Assembly: GCF_030272615.1 (NCBI RefSeq)
Contig: NC_081408.1
Location: forward strand, 616,838,476 to 616,902,475
Source of the DNA: Cryptomeria japonica
Lineage: Eukaryota; Streptophyta; Pinopsida; Cupressales; Cupressaceae
Length of the DNA stretch: 64,000 nt
Direction of reading: 5' to 3'
In this document: in pieces, positions 1 to 11,515 of the stretch
Numbering within the stretch: position 1 is the stretch's first letter
Layout of the letters: every line of letters begins with the position of its first letter
Notes under the pieces: model-generated
Told to the model about the DNA's origin: nothing
The model's database searches: none
The model's input: the letters and a program-made list of their open reading frames with translations, nothing else
Program-made: the position numbers and the translations under genes

Positions 1-1563
1 TCTTATCAAGCACTACCCATTTTTTATCTTTCATCGTGGAAGATTTTTAACTAAGGAATATAATAAATGGATATTTTTATATGAGGAATTTATCCATCTT
101 GAGATTATAAATATTTTATCAACCTTCATTATAGATGCACATTCTAACTCTATTCATAAAAATAGTTTGTATTGCTTATTTTCTACTTATATAAGGATTT
201 TCAAAAAAACTTAATTTGCCCATGTATCTACCAAACTAGCTAGGATTTAATATAATTGAAAGAAAATGTGGTTGATTCCTACTTAACCCAAAGAGATAAA
301 ATGTGAGTAAGATAGATATAAAAGATTTTTTTATAGTTTACCTATGAATAGAATAACTAACCTAGCAAAACCCTTGAAAGGAAAAAATTCTAACAAGAAA
401 GGACACTCCATGTATTAATTAAACAATGTAATTACAATACATTCATAAACTATTTACCCTTCTTTAGATATTTTCAACTTTAAATGGTCCAAGATGGATC
501 CATGTGCCCCTCTGAAACAGTAATTTTACCAAGACAAGATGTAGCTGCTAACTTGACCATTTGACCCCTATTACCAAGGGAGTCAAGTTCAACTCCTAAG
601 CACTCCATGTGGACCTTTAAAAAATGAAAAATTATTAGTTGGCCAAATATGCTAGTTACAATCAGTATTTAACATCTTCTTCATGACTTTTTCCCCAAAA
701 ACAAATAACTGGGGCACCTTTTTTACATGTGGGCACACATTAGTTGTAATATTTTAAAAAATTAAATAATTTTATTTAACACTTTGAATTTCGATGTGTA
801 CAGTTCATCTAGGCCTAAAATTCTAAGGTGAAAGAAAAGTTTTATGGAACACAAACTATTTTTACCTTTTTCTTATAAAATGTGTTCATCTCATCATGCC
901 ATTAACCACATTAGTGAGAGACTAATGTTTAGATTTTTTTATTTTGATGGGTTTTGTGCATTGAAGGGTTAAGAGAGGATAAGGGACCAAAAAAAACAAA
1001 AAAAAACCATTTTTATCCAAACTAAGATTTGTAATTCTTCCACATTTCTATAATATTTTACATCATCATGCTTGTACTTTATAGAGATACTTTTTTAAAA
1101 TAATTTTACTTAGAAGTATTTATCTTTCTTATATAAATTGGTAAGCTAAAATGATATGATAATCTTTAGGGTTTTGGTTTTATATTTTAATTTAATTTAA
1201 TTCATTTTATAGATCTAATCAATTCTAATTTGGTATACTATATCATAACTAAATTCTATAATGAATCCATATATTCCTTTTTGTTATGATTTGGTCATGT
1301 CCAATAGTTATATGATAGTCAATGATTATATTCAACGGTGTTTCTTATGTGATATATTGCACATGTTTTCTTTTTAGGGTGATGTTTATATGTTAAAACC
1401 CTAACTAGAATGAAATTTATAATGTTTGCACGTCTTTTCTTTCATGAGCATATTTAGTTTATATTTATATGATATTTAGATAATTTGCCACACATGATGA
1501 TTTATGCTTTGCAATGCTCTAATACATTATTAGTATTGTGCTTTTTTTTTCATCCCTTTAAAG
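1..1563. other. AT-rich DNA without recognised gene
   Basis: No frame of convincing coding character, no LTR ends and no tandem repeat were recognised on either strand. Homopolymer A and T runs and short TA-rich stretches dominate. The sequence starts mid-context, so a larger element running in from the left cannot be excluded. Confidence 0.5.
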
Positions 1564-2332
1564 TTTATACCCAAGGGAACCTTCCATGAGCTTAGTGATA
1601 CTCCTTTTGATGTCCCTCTTTGTTCCCTGGATGTTCACTATATCTATGAGAGTAAATATAAGCCACTCATTTTCATGTCATCCAACCCAAAAGAGTTGCA
1701 TTTCCCACAATTTCATCTTTTTATCCATTTGAAGTGTGTGGTAAAGCTATTTCACCTATACCTACATCTATTATGTATCGCAAGAGCTCTACTCAACATA
1801 ATTACCATTTAGCTGGGCGTAGTTATTAATGCAAGGCCAAAGATATCTTTTTTTTATCACATTAGCCAAGTTTGCCACAAGTTAATCCTCCTTTTCTACT
1901 TCCATCTTTGTTGATTTAGTAAAAATAGTTAAAGATTGTGATATCATTGATCCACTAAAGAGTATAGAATTAAACATCCTCTATGGAATCAAATATCATA
2001 CATCTAATGTATATATAGACATTTTGAGGAAGGTTTTTATAACCGATTGCTATACCAACAAATGAGAATCCGGTGTGTATATTGCTTCTATGCTAAAGCC
2101 AATAAATTATTATGGTTTTTAATAATATGTTATGTCTCTCATGAGTTATTTTTCCTTTGAGTTATTCAAAAATAAATTATATTGTATAGTGTTGTTAATT
2201 TGAGCATCACAATATATAAAGGACTTTGGTTGATAATAGATCAAAGTTAAAATATTCGTGGTTATGAATTTTGGATAAATTTAATGTCAACCTATATAGA
2301 TGGTTTAGATCACTAGTAAAGTATTTGATAGG
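1564..2332 (+). other. Coding-like but decayed stretch, probably old retroelement
   Basis: A frame open from 1564 to about 1820 contains varied, protein-like composition (for example the run SLDVHYIYESKYKPLIFMS), then closes. Beyond it several short runs look coding in different frames. It lies directly upstream of the gypsy-like remnant at 2333-2569 on the same strand, so it may be the more decayed 5' part of the same element. I do not recognise a domain in it. Confidence 0.25.
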
Positions 2333-2569
2333 ATGTGGTGGGAGTCACTTGGTCTTATTATTCACCCCCTTGCACTTGAGCCACTTACTATTAATATCTT
2401 TCTATGTGAACCTAGTCACCTCACACATAATATTCTCTTAGATCATCGGTGGATTCATACTACAATAATTGTACCTTCTACATCACATCAAACTCTCAAA
2501 TTTATATATAAGAACACGATGAATGTAGTGTGTACAGATGATATTTTCCATGTTATGTCAATCAACTGA
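2333..2569 (+). pseudogene. Ty3/gypsy protease-to-RT linker remnant
   Basis: A 78-codon open stretch. Its residues 36-59 (about 2438-2509) read LLDHRWIHTTIIVPSTSHQ followed by TLKFIY. This matches the conserved stretch just after the aspartic protease in plant Ty3/gypsy polyproteins, which reads LGRPWIH..., then VPST.HQ.LKF. The usual G-R-P before W-I-H is here D-H-R, so the remnant is degenerate. No reverse transcriptase motif follows. The family assignment rests on this one motif. A similar motif (LGYPWLSSMKAI, then KCLKFPHNG) is present on the other strand in gypsy B near 53,610-53,690. Confidence 0.5.
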
Positions 2570-3469
2570 AACATATAGTACACTTATGCCATCCATTGAA
2601 TTAAAATTTTGTTGATTAATTGAAACACAAAATACGCTTATTCAACATATTAAACTATTTATAGAACTTTCCTATGTTGAAAATTAATATTGATCCTAAT
2701 AATGATTGCGAGTACACATTCTTATATTGATATATATACAAACAAAATCTTGTATGAATGTGAATGGTTGTCAACACACATTGTTTAAAATGAAATAAGT
2801 GGTGTTATAGCTTGGCTTTTAGTGGGTTGTCAATAAGTGGTGTTATAGCTTGTCTTTTAGTGGGTTGTCTATCATGTCATTTTCATGCATCCCCACACAA
2901 TTAATGCCCTCCATTGTCTTACAAGACTGTAATGGCAGGTGAAGTGGACTTGTATGATTTATCACTAAAATAATTCAAATAATATAATTTTCCCAATTCT
3001 ATCTTGATTTTATTATTCTGCTTTCTCCAGTGATAATATGATAACTCTTATTTTTGTAGTGTTTCAGAAAAAACTCTATTTAATGGATGCGTCTATTCTA
3101 GCTCCAAAAGTGACCTGTCGTACAAACGACATGCATCCAGAGTCCATTGACATACATCCCTCCCATGCCCTCCCATAATGTGATGAGTCACATTCTGGGA
3201 CCCACCATCAGGCTGATCTGGAGGCATGTTGCCATTTTTCGGTTGACAGAAAGGCTTAACGAATGCACTCGAAGTGTTGACCGTTTAGAGTGGCTGGTGT
3301 GGGCCCCCTCTGACCTATCTGCTTCACCATTACCAGTTACCATTTCCGTCATCTATCATCCCGCTCAAAGTTTGATTTTTTCAAACTCTTTTCTCCTGCT
3401 CGTAAGCCAAAATGGGAGCTTTCAAACTAAATTAATATTCCCCCCATTATTAGAAAGAAAGTAGTCACT
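2570..3469. other. Unassigned spacer with a 38-bp tandem duplication
   Basis: No gene recognised. Positions 2794-2831 and 2832-2869 are adjacent near-identical copies of a 38-bp unit beginning AATAAGTGGTGTTATAGCTT, with one visible difference. From about 3060 to 3465 the base composition becomes more GC-rich, and a 105-codon plus-strand frame is open there without family resemblance. Confidence 0.5.
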
Positions 3470-3800
3470 TCGTTTGTGCCACGTAGCCCACAAATTAGCG
3501 AAAGCGACTAACACTCTATGTTAGTTGAATTCACTGTTTCGTGAGGAAAAAGAAATGGCGGCCACGTAGTCTACGAATCAGCAAAAGCAAATAACATGCT
3601 ATGTTAGTCTAATTCACAGGTTTCGTAGGGCAAAAGAAAATGCCGGCCATGCAACTCATGAATCAGCAAAATCTACTAACACACTATGTTAGTCAAATTC
3701 GTTGTTTCGCGGGGTAAAAGGAAATGGTGGCCACGTAGTCCACGAATCAGCAAAAGTGACTAACATGCTATGTTAGTCGAATCTTCCATCAACACGCTAT
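3470..3800 (+). repeat. ~85-bp hairpin-bearing tandem repeat, array 1
   Basis: About four diverged units. Each unit carries a CCACGTAGTCCACGAATCAG-like segment, then GACTAACAT-GCT-ATGTTAGTC (clearest at 3758-3778; 9-bp perfect arms, 3-bp loop), then GAATTC and a GGCAAAAGGAAATGG-like segment. The same unit recurs in at least seven other places in the window and in both orientations. At its right edge the array runs into TCCATCAACACGCTATGTTCC and then a TC tract; the same transition occurs at 23,740-23,770. Confidence 0.85.
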
Positions 3801-3820
3801 GTTCCTAAAAAATGTTCCAT

Positions 3821-3821
3821 G

Positions 3822-3872
<51 letters not shown>

Positions 3873-3999
3873 CCATTCTTTCTTTCTTAAGTCTCTCTCC
3901 CTCTCTGCCTCTATCTCTCTATCTCACTCTCCTCCTCTGTCAAGTGTATCTTTTTACCACTCTCTCCCTACCTCCCCCCCTCCCTTTCTCTTTTTCACT

Positions 4000-4049
<50 letters not shown>

Positions 4050-4175
4050 CCATTCTTTCTTTCTTAAGTCTCTCTCCCTCTCTGCCTCTATCTCTCTATC
4101 TCACTCTCCTCCTCTGTCAATGTATCTTTTTACCACTCTCTCCCTACCTCCCCCCCTCCCTTTCTCTTTTTCACT

Positions 4176-4241
<66 letters not shown>

Positions 4242-4402
4242 ATTCTTTATCTCTAAAGTCTCTCCCTCTCATCCTCTCTATCTCACTCTCCCCTTCTCTC
4301 AAGTGTATCTCTCTCTTATTCTCTCCCTCTCTCCTCCCCCTCCCTCTTTCCCTTTTTCATTAACTCTCTTTCTCACTCTCTCCCTCTCTCCCTCTCTTTG
4401 CA
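3821..4402 (+). repeat. TC microsatellite, compound
   Basis: Long CT dinucleotide runs alternate with a duplicated ~165-bp TC-rich block: the stretch starting CCCTCCCATTCTTTCTTTCTT appears twice, near 3868 and 4044. The open frames here (Ser/Leu-only) are artefacts of the dinucleotide repeat. Confidence 0.9.
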
Positions 4403-4494
4403 CCAATTAGGGTGACCTCTAATGGTTAAATTGAGACACCAAGATCCAAAATCACCAAGAAGGGGAAGTGCACTAACATATTTAAATTGACACA

Positions 4495-4630
4495 ACCTAT
4501 GACCCCTTAGGACTCCATATGACATCTTATGTATCGTTACAAGTCATATGGTGTCCTATGACCCCGTAGGACACATGCATGGATCCCTAGGATACCATAT
4601 GAACCCTAAGAATACCATATGTCCCTAGAG
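4495..4630. repeat. CACCATATGGTG satellite, short copy
   Basis: Contains monomers related to CCTTAGGACACCATATGACC and the boundary string CATGCATGGATCCCTAGG near 4571-4590. Flanked by TC on the left and GA on the right. The same boundary string recurs near 7892, 12,520, 24,526 and 25,500. Confidence 0.8.
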
Positions 4631-4790
4631 AGGGAGAGAAGGGTAGGAGAGTGAGGGAATGGGAGAGAGACACACCTGATAGAGGAGGAGAGTGAGATAG
4701 AGAGATAGATACTAAGAGGGAGAGACAAGAGATAAATGAGATAAAGAGAGATGGAGAGAGAGAGGAGGGGATACCAAGATAGAGAAAACG
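4630..4790 (+). repeat. GA-rich tract
   Basis: GA/GAGATA purine tract on the plus strand. It is the mirror image of the TC tract at 12,330-12,480, which joins the same unique sequence. Confidence 0.8.
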
Positions 4791-4829
4791 TAATATTGAT
4801 GAATCAACACCTTGAGGTCAACATAATTT

Positions 4830-5271
4830 GTATTCTGATGATGTTTCAAAATCATTGTTGAGTTATTATAGATGTATCTTCTTCTTCATCAATAACATAC
4901 AAAGGTAGCTCATTAAACAAAATAAGCATTATCTCATCATCTTGCTCAATATAACTAGGTAACTCATTAAACAAAACAATCAAAAACTTGTTATCAACAC
5001 TTTTTCCTTGCTCTTTAACCTATTGTTCTATATCATCATACATATCATTTTATTGCAATAAATTTAATTTTTCTATTTCTACATCATTTGCAGTTGTATT
5101 GACAAAAGATAACTTTGTTTCTACCTCAAAAAAGTCTCTCTTTTGTTCAACAAAATAGATTTTTAGATATATAATAGGAACTCTTGGACAAAGGAAAATG
5201 ATGCTAGGGAATGAAAGTCGATTTGCAAAAGGACTTTGATAAGATTTGGGGATTGCTTGAGGTGGAGACAT
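4830..5271 (-). pseudogene. Broken unknown frame with FNELP duplication
   Basis: On the minus strand a frame opens at about 5271 and can be followed in the same phase to about 4855, interrupted by stops at 5050-5052 and once more some 30 bases further on. The 3' half contains two neighbouring similar segments, LFNELPSYIEQDDEIM and LFNELPLYVIDEEED, then ends in SIITQQ. I do not recognise the protein. An inverted partial copy of the end of this segment lies at 12,220-12,335, but about 200 bases of it are missing there. It may be a retroelement-derived or captured fragment. Confidence 0.3.
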
Positions 5272-5399
5272 CTCTTTAAAGGGTTTCTCTTGGGGAATGA
5301 TGACCTAGTTTTCTACATACATTTAACATCTTGCATGCATTGAAAGCTTCTAAATCTTGGGATTTCAACTTTAGAAGAATAATTTGAAGGTTGAATCTC
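5272..5399. other. Short spacer
   Basis: Upstream side of the broken frame, with nothing recognisable. Confidence 0.4.
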
Positions 5400-5898
5400 T
5401 AGTCTCTTCTTCTCTTTACATCAACCTCTCTCTCTCTCTAAACCCTTCCCTTCCTCCACCCCTCTCTCTCACCTGGGATCTTTCTCTAGTCTCATATTCA
5501 TTTTCCATCCCTTCCTCCCTCTCACTTAGTATCTATCTCTCTCTCTTAGGTCTCTCTCTCTTAGGTTAGGCTTGGGAGGGAGAGAGGGAGAGAGAAGAGA
5601 GGATGGAAGGAGAGAGGGAAAGAGAGGGTGAGAAGGAGAGATACTTGAGAGAGAAAGAGAAAGGGAATGGGAGAGAAAGAAAGAGTGTTAGAGGGAAAGA
5701 GAGAGACTTGAGAGAGAAAGGGAGAGAGGGAGAGAGGGAAAGAATGGGAAAGAATGAGAGAGAGAGACACTTGAGAGAGGGGGAGGGAAATAATGGGAAG
5801 GAGAGAGGGTGAGGGAAGAGAGAGGATGGGGGAGGGAGAGAGGGAAAGATGAACATAATAGGAAAGAGAGACACCTAAGAGAGAGGGGGGAGAGAGAC

Positions 5899-5937
<39 letters not shown>

Positions 5938-6245
5938 AATAATGGGAGAGAGAGACCTAAGAGAGAGGGAGAGAGGGGAGAGAGAGATGGATGGGGAGGG
6001 AGGGAGGGAGGGAAAGACTGGAGAGAATGGAAAGAATATGAGAGAGACACCTACGAGAGAGGGAGAGAGAGATAGAGAAAGGGAAAGGGAGGGATAGGGA
6101 GAGATGGAGAGAGAGAGAGGGAGATAATGAGAGAAAGAGAGAGATACCTAAGGGAGGGGGAGTGAGAGAGATAGAGATAGAGGGTGAGAGGGAGAAGGGG
6201 GTTGGGAGGGAGAGAGGTAAAAAGAGTTAGAGGGAAAGAGATAGA
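5400..6245 (+). repeat. CT tract switching to GA tract
   Basis: CT-rich from about 5400 to 5568, then GA-rich to 6245. The purine/pyrimidine switch at about 5568-5575 makes the two sides roughly inverted copies of each other. Overlapping frames on both strands are low-complexity artefacts. Confidence 0.85.
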
Positions 6246-7924
6246 GACCATATGGTATCCTAAGGGGTCATATGGTGCTCTACGACCCCTCAGGACACCA
6301 TATGACTCCTTAGGACACCATATGGTGTCGTTATTGGTTGTATTGTGTCCTAAGGGGTCATATGGTGTTCTATGATCCCTTAGTACACCATATAACCCCT
6401 TAGGTGTTTTTAGGGGTCATATTGTGTCCTAAGGGGTCAGATAGTGTCTTATGACCCCTTAGGACACCAAATGGTGTTGTTATGTGTCATATGGTGTCCT
6501 AAGGGGTCATAAGGGATCCTATGACCCCTTAGGACACCATATGACCACTTAGGATACCATGTTGTGTTGTTAGGGGTCGTATGGTGTCCTAAAGGGTCAT
6601 ATGTTTTCCTATGCCCCTCAGGACACCATATGACCCCTTAGGACTCCATATGGTGTTGTTATGGGTCGTATGGTGTCCTAAGAGGTCATATAGTATTATA
6701 TGACCCCTTAGGACACCATTTGGTGTCATTATATGGTGTCCTAAGGGGTCATATGGTGTTCTATGACCTCTTAGGAGACCAGATGACCCCTTAGGACACC
6801 ACATGGTGTTGTTATGGTTCATATGGTGTCTTAAGGGTTCATATGGTATCCTATGACCCCTTCGGACACCATATAACCCCTTATGTGTCATTAGGGTCAT
6901 ATGGTCTCCTATGACCCCTTAGGACACCATATGACCCCTTAGGACTCCATATGGTGTTGTTATGAGTTTTATGGTGTCCTAAGAGGTCATATGGTGTTCT
7001 ATGATCCTTTAGGACACCATTTGGTGTCATTATGGATCGTATGGTATACTAAGGGGTCATATGGTGTCTTATGTCCCCTTAGGACTCCATATGACCCCTT
7101 AGGTGTTGTTATGGGTCATATGGTGTCCTAAGGGGTCATATGGTGTTCTATGATCCCTTAGGACACCATATAACCCCTTAAGAGTCCATATGGTGTCATT
7201 ATGGGTCATATGGTGTCTTAAGGGGTCATATAGTGTTCTATAACACCTTAGGACACCAGATGACCCCTTAGGACACCATATGACCCCTTAAGACACCATA
7301 CAACCCATAACGACACCATATGGTGTCCTAAGGGGTCATAGGATTCCATATGACCCCTCAGGACACCATATGGTGTCCTAAAGGGTCATATGGTATTCTA
7401 TGACCCCTCATAACACTATTTGTTATTGTTATAGGTCCTATGGTGTGCTAAGGGATCAAATAGTGTCCTATGACCCCTTAGGACACCCTAGGACCCCTTA
7501 GATGTCATTATGGGTCATATTATGTCCTAAGGGTCATATGGTCTCATTATGTGTCTTATGCTGTCCTATGACCCCTTAGGAAACCATATGGTGTCATTAG
7601 GGGTCGTATGGTGTCCTAAGGGGTCATATGGTCTCCTAAGACCCCTTACAACACCATTTGGCCCCTTAGGACTCCATATGGTGTCGTTATCGGTTGTATG
7701 GTGTCCTAAGAGGTCATATAGTGTTCTATGACCCCTTAGGACACCATTTGGTGTCATTATGGGTCGTATGGTGTGCTAAGGGGTCATATGGTGTCCTATA
7801 ACCTGTTAGGACTCCATATGACATAATATGTGTCGTTACAGGTCATATGGTGTCCTAAGGAGTCATATAGTGTCCTATGACCCCTCAGGACACATGCATG
7901 GATCCCTAGGATACCATATGACCC

Positions 7925-7925
<1 letters not shown>
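6243..7925. repeat. CACCATATGGTG palindromic satellite, main array
   Basis: About 1.7 kb of ~20-21-bp monomers of the type CCTTAGGACACCATATGACC, in both orientations. Monomers meet head-to-head at the palindrome CACCATATGGTG and tail-to-tail at CCTTAGG/CCTAAGG. A perfect 20-bp palindrome, AGGACACCATATGGTGTCCT, lies at 7360-7379. Longer blocks containing GTCGTTATGGGTCGTATGG recur at irregular spacing. The array ends in the GGATCC/ATGCAT boundary (about 7892-7910) and a GA tract. Frames here are repeat translations. Confidence 0.9.
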
Positions 7926-8434
<509 letters not shown>

Positions 8435-8699
8435 TTATATCCTACACTGATACCCGATGGCAATGAAGACTTCTCCTTTGGCTTTGTCATTGGTATAACA
8501 AAAGTTTACATCGACATAACTTGGTCCATCAAGGAAGGCCTTTTCGGCTACGTCAATACCCGCTAGAAAAGAAAGAAATAAAATCTTACCAAATGTTTCC
8601 ATCGGAAAAACATATAGTATCAGAGCAATGCCATTTTCGCTATGCCAATACCCGATGGTTAGGGTTAGGGTGGTTGTTGCGAATGCACTATAATCCATA
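8435..8699 (-). other. Unidentified open stretch beside MVD fragment
   Basis: A minus-strand frame is open here, including GIDVAEKAFLDGPSY and VDVNFCYTNDKAKG, directly downstream of the MVD fragment. It crosses a TTAGGGTTAGGG motif (about 8658-8671) and CCGATGG words like those of the 13-15 kb repeat. A GTAAGA and a TTCTAG lie only about 27 bases apart, too close to be an ordinary intron. I cannot assign a family. It could be a third captured fragment or repeat DNA. Confidence 0.25.
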
Positions 8700-9077
8700 A
8701 GGAGTTTCTTCAAATCGATTCCATCCTTCAAGACTATTTATGATCAAGTGTGATGTGTCATTCATGTAAAATATTGGAGAAGATGTATCAAGACACACAA
8801 CATGAAATTGGTTATTATTTGCACAAGCGATGCTTGCAAAGGATTGAAAATCATGGTTTGCAATGACCTTTTCCTTTTTCACAACGCGCTTTGGAACAAC
8901 TTCCTATTATCTATGGTAAATAAGTTCATTGGTCTCAATGCTTTCACACATGCCAGTTGTGCTACTTGTTTCCTTATGACATGAGCTTACCATGGCAACT
9001 AAAATGACAAGCTCCTTCCACTGTTTCTCATTTGCAGGTCAAACAACAACGTTATCACTTCCATCCTTTTTCTTTTC
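8700..9077 (-). pseudogene. MVD: Mevalonate diphosphate decarboxylase fragment
   Basis: 126 codons in one frame with no indel and three in-frame stops. Recognised from family-specific stretches: [33 protein letters not shown], then [20 protein letters not shown] and DTSH, and EGWNR. The functional enzyme (GHMP kinase fold) converts mevalonate 5-diphosphate to isopentenyl diphosphate in the mevalonate pathway. This piece covers only a central-to-C-terminal part; it lacks the N-terminal substrate and ATP region and the C-terminal FDAGPNA segment. One stop replaces a residue before PANEK, and a double stop precedes EVVPKR. No intron is visible, which suggests copying from mRNA or capture of a single exon. 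It is joined to an AGO fragment across about 14 bases on the same strand. Confidence 0.88.
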
Positions 9078-9091
9078 CAGTATAATGATAC

Positions 9092-9376
9092 TTCGTGATA
9101 CTTTAGCCAAGGTGCAAGCAAAACTCGAGCTTCTACTGAAGCAAGCTTGTCATTGATTTTAAGTCCAAATTCTTTTGCATATGGATCTTGAGCATATGCA
9201 TTATGGTAGACAGTTTGTAAAATGTCCATCTCTCTGTCTTTAGGGTGTTGACCTGTTACTCTCAGAAGGGCAGCAATTTGCTTTTCATTAAAACATTTTG
9301 AATAGCATTGGCCCTCTACTATTTTGTATAGCTCCATTCGCAAGTAGCTTGGCCTTTGTTGATTTCAAACTTGTAG
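9092..9376 (-). pseudogene. AGO1-like: ARGONAUTE (AGO1-like) fragment
   Basis: 95 codons in one frame with one in-frame stop (third position after LQV) and no indel. Diagnostic runs: [64 protein letters not shown]. They match the end of the PAZ domain and the linker toward the MID domain of plant AGO1-clade proteins, which bind small RNAs and silence targets. MID and PIWI, with the slicer residues, are absent, so no slicer function is possible. The match stops abruptly at 9376 where TTAGGG-like DNA begins, and at 9092 where about 14 bases separate it from the MVD fragment. No intron is visible. The order AGO then MVD on one strand suggests one composite insertion. Confidence 0.9.
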
Positions 9377-10450
9377 GGTTAGAATTATGGTTTAGGGTAT
9401 GGGTTAGAGTTAATTTTAGGCTTATAGTTTACATAGTAGTTAGGGTTACGGTTACCATTTACATCATGGTTGGGGTTAGGTTTACATTTAGAATTTTGGT
9501 TATGGTTAAGGATAGGCTTTAATATAGTAGTTTGGGTTAGGGTTGAGGCTAAGGATTATGCTTAGGTATATGGTTGGCTTAGATTTACTTTATTGTTAGG
9601 GTTAGGGTTAGGGTTTAGGGCTAAGATATTAGTTTAGAGTTAAGATATAGGTTTAGGGTTAGGGATAGGGATAGGTTTTGGGTTATGGTTAGGGCTATGG
9701 TTAGGGTTAGGCTTTTGGTTTTGGACAAAGGATTATTGCTAGGGTTAGGGTTAATCTTTAGGGTTAGGACAAAGGATTGTTTCTATGGCTAGGGTTCAAG
9801 GTTACTATTAGGTTAAGGTTAGGATTAGGATTAGGGATATTGTTATTGTTATGATTGTGTTTAGGGTTAGGTTTACATCATGATTAGTGTTAGGGTTAAG
9901 ATTAGGGATAAGTTTAGGGTTGAGTTATGGTTAGGATTCAATTAGGGTTATATTAGGGCTAGAGATAAGGCTATATTGAGGTTAGTGTTAAGGTTAGGTT
10001 ATGATTAAGGTTACTATTCTAGGTTAATGTGTGGGGTTAGGGTGGGTGATAAGTTAGAATCAATGTTAAGATTAGGATTAGTATTCAATAAGGTTATACA
10101 CATAATTTTTCATTTATGATTAGGGTTCAGTTAATTAGGGTTTTATTACCCTTCGAGTAAGTGTTAGGATTCAAATGAAGTTAGAGTTTAAGTATGAAGC
10201 GTGATGTTTGGATTAGGCTCCTTCAATAAAGGTTGATTTTAAGGTTAGAGTTAAGGTTTAATTAGGGTTATGGTTATGTTAACCCAAAGGTTCAATTAGG
10301 GTTAGGATTCAATTTAATTTAGATTAGGGATACTATCAAGGCTACCTTTTGATTATGGTAAGTGTTTAACTATAGTCGGGGTTAGTATTAGAGTTCAATC
10401 AACATTAGAATTTGATCTCCATTGAAGTTGATTGTGATTTTAGGATAACA
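9377..10450 (+). repeat. Degenerate telomere-like (TTAGGG) interstitial array
   Basis: About 1.07 kb rich in TTAGGG, GGTTAG and variants (GGTTATGG, TTAGGATTAGG). The best run is near 9596-9620: three TTAGGG followed by one TTTAGGG. The hexamer dominates over the plant-type heptamer TTTAGGG. Divergence rises to the right, where units become TTAGGATTCAATT-like. The array abuts the AGO fragment exactly, and a short run of the same repeat (8658-8671) borders the MVD side. Confidence 0.8.
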
Positions 10451-10631
10451 AGTAGAATCTCAAAATTTCAGTGCATCACCTCCTAGGGCTAATAGTTTTC
10501 AATTCAAAATCAATATTTTTATCATTTTCTCTTCTCAAGTGCAATAATTTTAGGAGGTTTTCCAAGGGAAGTATCCCACAATATGGAGGTTCATCCTTGT
10601 TTTAGGTCACTCATAGCTTGAGAAACTCATA
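10400..10631 (+). repeat. Direct repeat, copy 1
   Basis: About 215 bases from TTTGATCTCCATTGAAGTTG to CACTCATAGCTTGAGAAACT are repeated at 11,518-11,727 with roughly 93% identity by eye. After GAAACTC this copy has only about 10 bases before GGCAATATCTTCACATGCC; copy 2 has about 170 bases there. Confidence 0.75.
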
Positions 10632-10659
10632 GTTTTAAGGCAATATCTTCACATGCCTA

Positions 10660-10915
10660 GTGATCATATAGGTCCTATGGTGTGTTAAGGGATCATATAG
10701 TGTCCTATGACCCCTTAGATGTCACTAGGGGTCATATTGTGTCCTAAGGGTCATATGGTGTCCTATGACTCCTTAGGACACCATATGGTGTCATTATGTG
10801 TCTTATGTTGTCCTAGGACATCATATGAGAGGGAGGGGGAGGAGAGAGGGAGAGAATAAGAGAGATATACACCTGAGAGAAGGGGAGAGTGAGATAGAGA
10901 GGATGATAGGGAGAG
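10660..10915. repeat. Satellite fragment followed by GA tract
   Basis: Short copy of the CACCATATGGTG satellite (10,665-10,830) joined to a GA tract (10,830-10,915), the same order as in the other composite copies. Confidence 0.75.
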
Positions 10916-11515
10916 ACTTCATTGTGTGTCCATGTGAGCTATATTGGTTAACTTCATGCATTAATTGTCTATGTATAGTCACATTTTTGTATATATAGCA
11001 TATATAATCTTAATCCTAAATATGCACAAATGGTTTAACATCAAAACTGATGGAATCTATCTCTCTCACACACACACACACACAAAATCATTTCTTCTTT
11101 GATCACAATTGGACACACTAATGTGTGCCCCAAGCTTCAATATTATTTCTTTTGAATGAGTATTTCAATGACATAATCTACACTTGCTCTAGCCTACAAA
11201 ATTTTATAGTTTTCCATAGACGTAGCTAATAGAGATAACATGTAACCAATAAATAGAATCTAAACTTGTTATTTGACTCCTAAATGGATGATATGATGAT
11301 GTTCCTGTGGTTTGTTTAAAGATCCTTCAATTTTGTCTCATTTATGCATTTTCAAGGCAAGAAGTGTCATGTTAGTAGATGTTGTATGTTTTGTTGAGTG
11401 TTTTGACAAGTTGAAGTTTTGAATACAATCATTTTCCTTCAAGCAATTATTGAATTTAAAACTTTCTTATGAATCAATTATATACTACATGTTTCTAATT
11501 TGATTTGCGAATGAA
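10916..11515. other. Unassigned spacer
   Basis: AT-rich, with a short (CA)n run near 11,068-11,085. No gene recognised. It separates the two direct repeats. Confidence 0.45.

Noticed and set aside
3812-4410. Long Ser/Leu open frames in TC tracts
   Set aside because: Pure dinucleotide repeats have no stops in any frame; not genes. The same holds for the tracts at 5.4-6.2, 7.9-8.2, 12.3-13.1, 23.8-24.5 and 25.0-26.0 kb.
6589-7757. Open frames in the satellite array
   Set aside because: They repeat the same short peptide because they translate the satellite monomer; no independent coding signal.
9298-9522. Plus-strand 74-codon frame over the AGO border
   Set aside because: Its second half is a translation of TTAGGG-like repeats.
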